From contig CAZVGZ010000003.1 of NCBI GenBank assembly GCA_964627605.1, positions 62,001 through 126,000 on the forward strand: a stretch of DNA of 64,000 bases. Reading direction: 5' to 3'. Both the position numbers and the translations under genes were made by a program. Within the stretch, counting starts at the first letter, position 1; each line of letters starts with the position of its first letter. The notes below the pieces were generated by a model, which was not told where the DNA came from, searched no databases, and was given only the letters and a program-made list of their open reading frames with translations. This document shows positions 27,808 to 35,969 of the stretch, in pieces. The DNA is from CAZVGZ01 sp964627605. GTDB taxonomy: Bacteria > Latescibacterota > MWCZ01 > CAZVGZ01.

Positions 27808-28101
27808 ATGGTCGATCATATCGTGTTGTTTAAGATCAACGAATCTGCTACAGGAGAGCAGATAGAGGCCATGCTCGAAAGCCTTCGCGGGCTGCAAGAT
27901 CAGTTTGACGGTATTACTGAACTTAGATGCGGCCCCAACACCAGCGACCGCTCCCAAGGGTTTACTCACGGCCTGTTCGTGCGGTTTAAGAGCCAGGAAG
28001 ACCTTGATGAGTATATGCCGCACCCGATCCACCAGAAGGCCGTCGCCGACTTCATCATACCAATACTAGATACCATCATAGTAGTAGACTACGAGGTGTA
28101 G
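27808..28101 (+). CDS. Dabb (stress-responsive alpha/beta-barrel) domain protein
   Basis: The protein has 97 residues, the usual single-domain length. It opens MVDHIVLFKINES, the family hallmark, and contains LRGLQDQFDGITELRCGPN and FTHGLFVRFKSQEDLDEYMPHP with the conserved HP near the end. A TTAGGAGAG ribosome binding site precedes the ATG. Dabb proteins form dimeric ferredoxin-like barrels; some bind haem or act on polyketides, but most have no known reaction. It stands next to sugar isomerases, as is common in Planctomycetes and Poribacteria-type genomes. Confidence 0.9.
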   Translation: MVDHIVLFKINESATGEQIEAMLESLRGLQDQFDGITELRCGPNTSDRSQGFTHGLFVRFKSQEDLDEYMPHPIHQKAVADFIIPILDTIIVVDYEV

Positions 28102-28365
28102 CCCGCCCTCAAGCTTCAGCGGCGCTTTATAAGAGTTTTTAGGTGGCGACAGATATCTCATGACAAAGGGGCGGATCAGCACCAACACTGTAATTGTCGT
28201 TAACGAAAACGCCAGGAGCTGGGATTTGATGCCGAAGCCGAAATAGGCGACGACGGCAGATGCCGCGCAGCTGACTCCGAGGCTGGCGAGGAAAAAGCCT
28301 TGCGTGAATACCTCCAGTATAAACAAAGCTATTCCGACAACGACCCACCACTGCCAGACCGTCAT
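28066..28365 (-). pseudogene. Truncated NfeD-like membrane protein
   Basis: From the ATG at 28365 the product is 99 residues. It has the membrane segments of NfeD short proteins (WWVVVGIALFILEVFTQGF, then SQLLAFSLTTITVLVLIRPF) and the post-membrane RYLSPP. The C-terminal OB-fold domain that should follow is absent; instead the frame ends with about 20 residues that read antisense over the end of the Dabb gene. I read this as loss of the 3' half by deletion. A short membrane-only protein could still be made, but it would lack the domain that interacts with flotillin-like partners. Confidence 0.6.
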
Positions 28366-28641
28366 AGTGCTCTCGTCTCGTTTGAGGTCCCCTAGTATTG
28401 CGTCACAATGTACAGTGGCATTGTTGCTTGGCCAAGACGCCATTGGGCGGTTGTAAGACCAAAATTAAATCTGTAGGCCAGGCATGCGTGCCAGCCGCGT
28501 CGCTCACACGCTCGGCCCCCGCAGGGCGAACTGAATGGGGCGCTTTTGCTCTCTCATCCCGTAGGAATTTTCAAACGACCTCTCGTATATTCGGGCCATC
28601 AGTTTTGACCTCAATCAGCATAGCTTGAAAGTGAGATAAAT

Positions 28642-30483
28642 ATGGCTTTGCGCGAACTGCTGCCCAACATCTACAGATATGAGGACAGCTGTCACGTCTA
28701 CATAGTCCGTAAAGGTGACAGAGCGATCGCGATAGATTTTGGCACCGGTGGCGTTTTGGATGAGCTGTCATCCATCGGTGTTAGCCATCTGGATTGGGTT
28801 GTGCATACCCACCACCACCGCGATCAGTGTGAGGGCGATCATCTCGCAGTAGAGCAGGGCGCGAAGATAGCTGTTCCTGAATGGGAGGCGCACTACTTTT
28901 CGGAGGCCGAACATTTTTGGGGCCGTCGCTCGATCATGCATCTCTACAATATGCGCACCAACTTTTTCACACTTCGTGAGTCGGTGCCGGTTTCAGGCGT
29001 GCTCCAGGATTTCACATCGTTCGAGTGGAATGGTCTTACACTCGATATACTTCCTGCTCCTGGTCATACAGAGGGCGGAGTAGCGTTTGTGCTTGGGATG
29101 GACGGTAAAAGAGTCGGGTTTGTAGGCGACTTGATCCGTGACGACGGTCAGGCCGAAACCATTCACGATCTACAGTACAACTATGGCGGCTGGGAAGGCA
29201 TGCCCATGAGCATGCAGGCCATGGATTATCTGTTCCAACAGTCGCCTGATATACTATTTCCGTCGCATGGTGAGCCGGTTGATGACCCAGAGGCTGGTAT
29301 AAAAAAACTTACCGACGCCATGAGGGCATGGTTGGCTTTCTATGGCGGCGGTGGGCATGACTTTAGTGCAGCGGAACTTAAGCCGGTTATCCCTGACGTG
29401 TATTTCTCCAAGTTCACCAACGCCAACCACTATGTTGTGCTGTCCAAAAGCGGCAAAGCGTTGTTTGTAGACTATGGTCCCAACTACGGCACCGGGCTAG
29501 TCGCTGATCTGCTACACGCAGATGAGTCAAACCGTTTCGTACCGCACTCGCTGCCTGAGTTAAAAGCGATGGGCATGACCGAGGTGGATGTGGCGATGCC
29601 CAGCCACTACCACGATGACCATATCACCGGGTTTGCCTATCTACAGCGCAAAGAGGGCACGAAGATATGGTGCTACAAAAACATGGTGGACATCCTCTCC
29701 AACCCGACCTGTGAGATCGTGGGATGCACCGTGCCCGTTGAACTGGACATAGACAGGGCGATTGAAGATGATGAGGAGTTTACCTGGGAGGAGTTCTGTT
29801 TCCGTGTGCGGTATACGCCAGGGCATTGCGACTACCACATGACGATGTTCTTGGAGCACGAAGGCGAACGGATCGCGTTTACCGGGGACAACATTTTCAA
29901 CTCCCCCAACAGGGATGACGAGGGTCGGCTGATCGCCAACTGGAACCTGATCCCTTTGAACAAGAACCGCCACGACGACCACTTCAAGACCGCTGAGACG
30001 CTGTTAGAATTCGAGCCGACGACGATCTGTCCGGGGCATGGTGGGCCGTTTGATGTCACAAAGGACGATCTGTTGGCGTACCGCGAGCAGATGTCAGGTG
30101 TGGGCAAACACTTTCAGGGGTTGGTGGGGGACCGAAGCGTAAACAGGGCTCTCGATTTCCACTGGGCTCGCGTGTTCCCATACGAGCAGCAGGTGGAGGA
30201 TGGAACCCCCATTGAAGTCACAGTGCGGATTAGGAATTACGAGGCGACATCCGCAAATGGGACGCTTGAAGCTCGCCTGCCAAAGGGGTGGTCAGCCACA
30301 CCGAGCAGTCAGTCTCTTCACATCCATGCTAGTGGCGAGGCAGAAGTGACGTTTTCGATACTTCCTGGACCGAGATCAGTCGGGGGACCGGCGAAAGTAG
30401 CGTTCGGGTTCGCATTGGAGCTCGACGGGAAAGTGTTGGGCGAGGTGTGCAACGGTATCGGTACCTACAGCCGGACTATCTAA
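28642..30483 (+). CDS. Tandem metallo-beta-lactamase-fold hydrolase (two MBL domains)
   Basis: The protein has 613 residues. The first MBL domain (about 1-240) has the metal motif HHHRDQ at residues 57-62, in which the final His of HxHxDH is Gln, plus PAPGHTEGG and FVGDLIRDD. The second (about 255-520) has a canonical HYHDDH at 322-327, YTPGHCDYH and FTGDNIF. The C-terminal ~95 residues form an Ig-like beta domain (EVTVRIRNYEA, AEVTFSILPGP). The substrate is not evident; MBL folds include thioesterases, lactonases, glyoxalase II and nucleases. It stands alone on the plus strand, without a clear operon partner. Confidence 0.82.
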   Translation: MALRELLPNIYRYEDSCHVYIVRKGDRAIAIDFGTGGVLDELSSIGVSHLDWVVHTHHHRDQCEGDHLAVEQGAKIAVPEWEAHYFSEAEHFWGRRSIMHLYNMRTNFFTLRESVPVSGVLQDFTSFEWNGLTLDILPAPGHTEGGVAFVLGMDGKRVGFVGDLIRDDGQAETIHDLQYNYGGWEGMPMSMQAMDYLFQQSPDILFPSHGEPVDDPEAGIKKLTDAMRAWLAFYGGGGHDFSAAELKPVIPDVYFSKFTNANHYVVLSKSGKALFVDYGPNYGTGLVADLLHADESNRFVPHSLPELKAMGMTEVDVAMPSHYHDDHITGFAYLQRKEGTKIWCYKNMVDILSNPTCEIVGCTVPVELDIDRAIEDDEEFTWEEFCFRVRYTPGHCDYHMTMFLEHEGERIAFTGDNIFNSPNRDDEGRLIANWNLIPLNKNRHDDHFKTAETLLEFEPTTICPGHGGPFDVTKDDLLAYREQMSGVGKHFQGLVGDRSVNRALDFHWARVFPYEQQVEDGTPIEVTVRIRNYEATSANGTLEARLPKGWSATPSSQSLHIHASGEAEVTFSILPGPRSVGGPAKVAFGFALELDGKVLGEVCNGIGTYSRTI

Positions 30484-30742
30484 TCATAGAAGGATCCATC
30501 TGATGCTTTCGATTTTCCTCCTCTAGGCCGAGTCTGCGGCGATTGTCGGACTGGCCGGGCTGGTCACACGCCGGTGGGCTGACAGCTCAGACGACTGAGT
30601 ATCTTTCTGCCCTATTTCTTCGGCGTGAGATACTCGGTATGCCCAGTTCTGTTAACCAGGCGACCCATCGCCACGGTCGCTATTGGTACTGTGGCCTAAC
30701 AATCCCAAAACCTCTTGTTGTACCCCTACCACATTTTCGGCC

Positions 30743-31261
30743 ATGTCCAGTAGAGACTCCGTTCTTTGTAGCCACTGTCGTTTACCGGTAAAGAGACGCC
30801 CAAAAAGCCAAGCCCACAACACATTCTGCTGCTACAGCTGCGCTGCGGCCTTTGAGGTAACCGGGGAGCATGGCGAAGCCGGACAGAGCGCGGTCTGGCT
30901 CATCCGCTTGGGGCTTGGTGGTTTTTGGGGTATGAATGTCATGCTTTTCAGTTGGCTGCTCTACTCAGACGCAGTCCACTCCATCGGCGCTGAAATCATT
31001 CCGGCTATCAGCTGGATACTGCTGGCGCTGGCAACACCGGTCGTGTTGATGCTTGGTTGGCCGTTTCTCATCGGTGGACTGAGGCAGTTGAAGACCGGTG
31101 TAATCGCAATGGACGCACTTATCGCTTTGGGATCTGTGCCCGCCTATGGGTATTCGGCCTGGGCGACGACGATTGGTCGTGAGGATATCTATTTTGACAC
31201 CGCAGCTATGATCGTCAGAAGTCTGGCGGTCATCGTCAACTCATCTAGACTACGCAGTTAG
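30743..31261 (+). pseudogene. Truncated CcoI/FixI-type copper-transporting P-type ATPase
   Basis: The 172-codon reading matches the N-terminus of CcoI-type heavy-metal ATPases: a zinc-ribbon-like metal-binding part (CSHCRLPV, FCCYSCAAAFEVTGE), then membrane helices (WGMNVMLFSWLLYSD, ISWILLALATPVVLMLGWPF) and MDALIALGSVPAYGYS up to YFDTAAMIV. After that point, which normally leads to the CPC membrane motif, the sequence diverges and stops at 31261. The phosphorylation (DKTGT) and ATP-binding domains are missing. The rest has been deleted and small membrane protein genes follow directly. It probably once served copper delivery to a cbb3-type oxidase. Confidence 0.78.
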
Positions 31262-31320
31262 ACCAGTGGCCCTATTTGGGCCTCTGTCCAACCGCCGGGT
31301 TGAGAGATAGGGGGCTCTAC

Positions 31321-31515
31321 ATGAACGCCTCAAGACGCGATGTACTGATTATAGTGGTGGTGGGGGTGGCTGTATTCACAACAGTCGGATTTGCGCTGGA
31401 CTGGTTGATGAGCAGCATGGATGCCCGACCGATCACACTTGTTTTCTTCGTGGTGTCCATCTGCTTGGGTGCAGCGGCGCTCTGTGTCTTCGTGTGGGCG
31501 GTGAAGGAGAAGTAG
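31321..31515 (+). CDS. Small two-helix membrane protein
   Basis: The protein is 64 residues from the ATG at 31321, which follows a GGGGG ribosome binding site. It has two hydrophobic helices (VLIIVVVGVAVFTTVGFALDW and ITLVFFVVSICLGAAALCVF) joined by a short loop and ends with charged KEK. I do not recognise a family. Its place directly after a CcoI-type ATPase fragment suggests a small subunit or assembly factor of a respiratory oxidase, such as a CcoS-like protein, but no diagnostic motif supports this. Confidence 0.5.
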   Translation: MNASRRDVLIIVVVGVAVFTTVGFALDWLMSSMDARPITLVFFVVSICLGAAALCVFVWAVKEK

Positions 31516-31616
31516 TTCTCGGACATTGAGGACATTGGTCAAAGGATGATAGATTTCGATTGACCGGCACCTGACTGCCGAAAAGTGCACAAAAACAGCC
31601 GGGAGGGGCAATACCC

Positions 31617-31772
31617 ATGAGCGGTACCGCAGATGACATCCATGAGTTTCCAGCAGCCGGGATCAAAGAGCGGATAGGGCGGGTTAACCGCTGGCTGTAT
31701 GTTGTCTATGTCGGCCTTGGTGGGTGGGCGGCGTTCTACCTGATTACTCACTTGGCGCAGGAGCTTCCGTAG
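31617..31772 (+). CDS. Small single-helix membrane protein
   Basis: The frame encodes 51 residues and is preceded by a strong GGGAGGGG ribosome binding site. An N-terminal soluble part (MSGTADDIHEFPAAGI) leads to one membrane helix (WLYVVYVGLGGWAAFYLITH). The size and shape resemble CcoQ-like or similar oxidase-associated peptides, but this is inference from context. The gene converges with, and overlaps by 29 bases, the 3' end of the membrane protein gene on the other strand. Confidence 0.55.
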   Translation: MSGTADDIHEFPAAGIKERIGRVNRWLYVVYVGLGGWAAFYLITHLAQELP

Positions 31773-32784
31773 GCCTTTTGAACGGTAGCTGGCGACTTGG
31801 AGTGGCCTGTGGGTCTGGCGGCGCAACTGCGGCGAGCGTCGTCAGGGCAGCGACAGCGGCCAACCGGCCTGACGCCCAGGTCATATCGAGGCCCGCACAC
31901 GCCAAGATGGCTATACCCAAAGCAGCGGCTGGTGGTATTGAAGGGGCGCGAAACACTGCTACGGTGGCGTAGATCGTGCAGCCAAGCGCAAGCCAATAGA
32001 GAGTGGGTGGCAGTTCAAGGGTGAGGCCAAGGCCGTATCCAAACGCAGACAGGTCTGTCTGGCTCGACCACATAGCCGACCCCGCCGCTACTCCTGCAGC
32101 CCAAATGATCGCCTTTCGGTCGATGTGAAACCACGGATCGAGCGCGACGACCAGCGCCATCGGCGCAACCAGCCATGCGGCTTCGCTTGCTCCGGTCAGC
32201 GATCCGGTGTTTGCGACTAGAGGCCATTGAGACGCCGCAGTCTCCGATATGGCGGATCCGAGAAGTGCTGCGGCCGCGAGTCCAACGACCGTTCTTGCCA
32301 TCTCCACTCCCCTCACCTCTACGTGGCCCACAACCGCTACCACGACCGCTGCCAGGCAGACTATCTCAAGCGCCCACAGGTATGGTATACGCCAGGGCAG
32401 CCACTCCGCAGCAGCCAACCCCGCCAGTCCCACCTGAAGCCAGATCGCGGCGCTTAGCCAACGCCCCCACTCACTCGTGTAGGGGTCCTCTTCAGTCTCG
32501 TCATCTATGTCGTCGTGCTCGCGCAATCGGTTGAGTGAGTAGATTGGGGTCAGATGGTGGTTGAGGTCCACGGCACGCCAGACTATCACTGCCCACGCCG
32601 TAAGCCCCACAAGACCAGAGACAGTCGAATCAAGCCACATTACGACCTGGTCTACCGGCTCTGGTAGCGACCTGGGAAGGATGGCGTTCGAGATGAATCG
32701 TCGCCAGATTAGATCCAGTATTACCACCACAGCCAGCGCCTTCACACGCACTGGGCGCAACTTGTCTAACGTTCTCCAGATCAC
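31744..32784 (-). CDS. Polytopic membrane protein, unknown
   Basis: The protein has 346 residues with a GTG start. About eight to ten hydrophobic segments are seen (for example LAVVVILDLIWRRFI, LVGLTAWAVIVW, ALEIVCLAAVVVAVVGHV, VVGLAAAALLGSAI). An acidic cytoplasmic loop (REHDDIDDETEEDPY) lies after residue 88. The C-terminal ~20 residues are Pro/Ala-rich. No family is recognisable. No ribosome binding site is evident upstream of the start, so the true start could be further in. Confidence 0.6.
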   Translation of the reverse strand: MIWRTLDKLRPVRVKALAVVVILDLIWRRFISNAILPRSLPEPVDQVVMWLDSTVSGLVGLTAWAVIVWRAVDLNHHLTPIYSLNRLREHDDIDDETEEDPYTSEWGRWLSAAIWLQVGLAGLAAAEWLPWRIPYLWALEIVCLAAVVVAVVGHVEVRGVEMARTVVGLAAAALLGSAISETAASQWPLVANTGSLTGASEAAWLVAPMALVVALDPWFHIDRKAIIWAAGVAAGSAMWSSQTDLSAFGYGLGLTLELPPTLYWLALGCTIYATVAVFRAPSIPPAAALGIAILACAGLDMTWASGRLAAVAALTTLAAVAPPDPQATPSRQLPFKRPTEAPAPSE

Positions 32785-32851
32785 TACATTTGCACCACGG
32801 ATTTTATGTGGCTCTCATACCAATTGAGAGTACAGAAGAGGGCACATTAAC

Positions 32852-33265
32852 ATGCCAGCAGTATATGACCATCACAAAGGGATACCAAATGTCCCGAAGA
32901 AATATAACCTGAAGAAGGCGCGATCGAAGGCTATAGCGGTCGTAGACGAGGACGGATGTACCGGTTGCGAGGCTTGCGTGCCGTTCTGCCCTGTCGATTG
33001 TATAGAGCCGGTGCCGCTAGGGAGGTACCCCGATGCGGTAATTCCTCCGGTATCGGTAAGGTGAGATGAGTGCATCGGTTGCGAGATATGCGTCAGAGTA
33101 TGCGAAAAGATGGCGTGGAACACGATCTCGATGGTGCCCACTAAGGATTTCGAAACGATCCATGGGGTAACCGTGACAGGGATAGACGCCGAAGAGAGAA
33201 AGCGGCAGGCGCTGGCAAAACGAAAAGCCGCAGCAGAGGCCAAAGATGGTCTGGGAGAGTCGTGA
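32852..33265 (+). pseudogene. 2[4Fe-4S] ferredoxin gene interrupted by TGA
   Basis: From the ATG at 32852 (GAGGG ribosome binding site) the frame encodes a ferredoxin with one complete cluster motif CTGCEACVPFCPVDC. A TGA at 33062-33064 then falls just before DECIGCEICVRVCEKMAW, the second cluster motif, which lies in the same frame and runs on to a TGA at 33263-33265. The position before DEC is often Tyr, Trp, Arg or Thr in relatives, so CGA- or TGG-to-TGA would explain it. Without readthrough the product has only one cluster and lacks half the protein. The original protein would be about 137 residues with a Lys/Ala-rich tail. Confidence 0.8.
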
Positions 33266-33564
33266 TGGTTCGGCATGTTGACAGCGAACCGCAACCAAAA
33301 CGCGAACCATGCCCTGCGGGAATCGAGGACTCCTGCCCGATTCCACGATACCGCTGCCGGGAGCGTGGCGAGCCTGGACGTCACTGCGAAGAGCTGTTTG
33401 CAGATTTCGAAACGTTTATCCTCCCCGCTGAAGAGAGTGGCGAAGGGTCTGAAGAGCCAGATGCCTTTGGACAGATATCGCTGAATGCCAGGGACATGAG
33501 TGACGCATTGGGAGATGTTGCCGACATCTTGGACACCTTGCCGCCAGAAGACCTTGCCGAGTGA
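33265..33564 (+). CDS. Small acidic Cys-containing protein, unknown
   Basis: The protein is 99 residues from the ATG at 33265, overlapping the stop of the ferredoxin gene as TGATG, an arrangement for translational coupling. The first ~45 residues contain Cys at several positions (EPCPAGIEDSC, YRCRERGE, HCEELF); the rest is acidic (LPAEESGEGSEEPD) and ends in a helical SDALGDVADILDTLPPEDL. No family is recognisable. If the ferredoxin is dead, this gene may be poorly translated. Pairing suggests a redox partner or metal-binding role, which is inference only. Confidence 0.5.
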   Translation: MVRHVDSEPQPKREPCPAGIEDSCPIPRYRCRERGEPGRHCEELFADFETFILPAEESGEGSEEPDAFGQISLNARDMSDALGDVADILDTLPPEDLAE

Positions 33565-33694
33565 AGGAATTTCGGGCTGCAAATAAACTGACGCGTCGTG
33601 GCGAGTGTTGTTGACCATCACGTTCTGAGTCTGGTTCGTTTCGACCAGGTGCCGCCCTACGCTGCCTTTCTACACCTACACGTTGACGCCAACT

Positions 33695-34720
33695 TTGAAA
33701 ACCTCAGATTTCGACTATGACCTTCCCAAAAGCGCAATAGCCCAACATCCGCTTCCAAAACGTGACGATTCTCGCCTTCTACTACTCAGACGCGACGACT
33801 CCAGCCTGAATGACCATGTGTTTAGCGATCTTCCGACACTCATGTCTCCAGGTGATCTGCTCGTACTGAACGACACGCAGGTGATACCGGCACGACTTAT
33901 CGGCTCTAAAGTAACTGGTGGTGCAGCAGAGGTGCTTCTTCTCGAACAGTTGACGCAGACTAGGTGGAACGCTCTTGTGAAGCCAGGCCGCTCAATACGC
34001 GCCGGAGCCGAGATCGTGTTTGCCGGTGAATTGGGATGCCAGGTGCTGGAGAAAACTGACGATCGCGGCGGCCGCATCGTGGAGTTTGATTCCGCTGAGG
34101 CGTGCCAGGAGATCATCGACACCGTGGGAAGGATGCCTCTTCCACCGTACGTCAGACGCGATGCGACCCGGCAAGACACCACATCGTATCAGACCATATA
34201 CGCCTGTCATGAGGGTGCGGTGGCAGCTCCGACAGCGGGTCTGCATTTTACTGAAAAGCTGCTTTGGGCGCTCGAACAGATGGGTATCGACAATGTCAGC
34301 CTGACGCTCCATGTCGGACCTGGGACGTTTCGTCCAGTGGAAGTTGATGACGTGGGAGACCACACAATGCACTCCGAGCGATACGTTGTCACAGACGGAA
34401 CCGCCGAGCGAATCAATCAGACCAGGCGTGAAGGTGGAAGGATAGTGGCGGTGGGTACAACGTCGGTGAGAACCCTGGAAGCTGTTGCAGAGGGTGGAGA
34501 GTGTGTCGCTAAAGAAGGCCGTACCGAGCTATTTCTGACGCCAGGATACGAGTTCAAGCTGGTGGACGGATTAATTACGAATTTCCATCTGCCCCGCTCG
34601 ACACTGCTAATGCTGGTGGCAGCGTTCGCTGGTAGGGAGAGCACGTTGGCGGCCTACCAGGCAGCCCTTGATCGGGGGTATCGTTTCTACAGCTACGGCG
34701 ACGCAATGATAATCCTCTGA
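33695..34720 (+). CDS. queA: S-adenosylmethionine:tRNA ribosyltransferase-isomerase
   Basis: The protein is 341 residues from a TTG at 33695 (MKTSDFDYDLP is the normal QueA start); a TTG four codons upstream is also open. QueA motifs are seen: PKRDDSRLLLL, GDLLVLNDTQVIPARL, the segment GAVAAPTAGLHFTEKL, LTLHVGPGTFRPVE and TNFHLPRSTLLMLVAAFAG. The enzyme adds an epoxycyclopentane ring from SAM to preQ1 in tRNA during queuosine synthesis. No tgt or other queuosine gene is in the window. The lack of a clear ribosome binding site makes the start less certain than the identity. Confidence 0.92.
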   Translation: MKTSDFDYDLPKSAIAQHPLPKRDDSRLLLLRRDDSSLNDHVFSDLPTLMSPGDLLVLNDTQVIPARLIGSKVTGGAAEVLLLEQLTQTRWNALVKPGRSIRAGAEIVFAGELGCQVLEKTDDRGGRIVEFDSAEACQEIIDTVGRMPLPPYVRRDATRQDTTSYQTIYACHEGAVAAPTAGLHFTEKLLWALEQMGIDNVSLTLHVGPGTFRPVEVDDVGDHTMHSERYVVTDGTAERINQTRREGGRIVAVGTTSVRTLEAVAEGGECVAKEGRTELFLTPGYEFKLVDGLITNFHLPRSTLLMLVAAFAGRESTLAAYQAALDRGYRFYSYGDAMIIL

Positions 34721-34759
34721 TTTGAGGTATCTGGCTCAGTTTCAACGGAGATAAACCCA

Positions 34760-35794
34760 TTGCCAAAGGAGTTTTTCGCTCCAGAGCCAGGCGTGGTAGC
34801 CTATCGCGAGTACGACCGCTCGCCACTAGATGCTGGACAGATACGGGTCAAAGCTGAGTAAGGTGCCGCCAAACACGGTACTGAGTTGACGATATTTCAA
34901 GGTGCGGTTCTGCCTTCAAGAGGAGTCTATGACAGCGAATTAGGGGTCTTTCGGTCTGGAGATTCTGTAGACCTTACAGGATTTCCGGTGACGCTGGGAA
35001 ATATGTGTGTTGGTGAGGTGACCGAGCTTGGCGAGGATGTTGGTGAGTTCAGGTTAGGCCAAAAGGTGGCTGGCTACGGTGGTATTAGGGAGGAGCATGT
35101 TTGGGATGCTAACAACACCAGAACACTGCCGCAGGGGGTACCGTGGCAGGCGGCGGTCTGTCTTGATCCAGCGAATTTTGCGCTAGGGGCGATACGGGAT
35201 GGGCACGTCAGGCTTGACGATGCGGTGGCGGTTTTTGGGATGGGAGCGATTGGTCTGATGGCGGTACAGTTCGCAAAAATAGCTGGCGCGTTTCCGGTAA
35301 TCGCTGTGGAGCCGGTGCCTCTTCGTCAAAATATCGCAGCAAAGTGCGGCGCAGATCTCGTGTTTGACCCAACAACGTCCGACGCTGGCCTGGAGATCAA
35401 AAAAGCGACAGACAGACGAGGGGCGGATGTTAGCATCGAGTACAGCGGACACTCTTCGGCGCTTCAGGCGGCGATAAGAGGGGCTGCCTACGGCTCCAAT
35501 GTTGTCTGCGGCGCGTGGGCAAAGCCGTTTGATGCTGGGCTGGATTTTGGAAGCGAGGCTCATTTCAACAGGGTCAGCATCGTTTTTACCAGATCGTGCA
35601 GTGAGCCCAACCCCGATCATCCTTCGTGGGACGAAGATCGGTTGCTGGATGTGGCTTGGTGCCATCTAATGTCCGGAGTGGTGTCCTGTGAAAAGGTAGT
35701 GACCCCGATGGTTCGCTTTGACGAACTGGCCCAAGCGTATCCCAAAATCGTTGATCCCACAGAGAATGTGAAAATTGAGGTAGAGTTTTCGTGA
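34760..35794 (+). pseudogene. Zinc-binding alcohol dehydrogenase family (MDR) gene with in-frame TAA
   Basis: A CGGAGA ribosome binding site precedes a TTG at 34760. The frame reads LPKEFFAPEPGVVAYREYDR and, after 33 codons, meets a TAA at 34859-34861 just before GAAKHGTE, where relatives have an aromatic residue. It then stays in the same frame to 35794: LGNMCVGEVTELGEDV, the cofactor-binding region VAVFGMGAIGLMAVQFAK, and GADVSIEYSGHSSALQAAIRG. TAT or TAC to TAA would explain the stop. A restart downstream would remove the catalytic-domain N-terminus. The gene is of the GroES/Rossmann sugar or alcohol dehydrogenase type. Confidence 0.8.
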
Positions 35795-35969
35795 ATGCTC
35801 TGTGGCATGTGATTGGCCGTTTGAGAAAAGAAGCCTGACAAACAGCTCATCCAAAAATCACAGCGCTCAACTCTCGTCTGTGCCCAATTTCGGGCTCCTC
35901 TGTTTTTTTGGTAGCAGCCATGCTTGGAACCAGACGGTCTGTAGTTCGACTTTCACACTCTGGTATGCG

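Noticed and set aside
33062..33064. Selenocysteine at the TGA of the ferredoxin
   Set aside because: The TGA is before, not in, the Cys motif, and no SECIS-like hairpin was recognised directly after it. A nonsense change is simpler.
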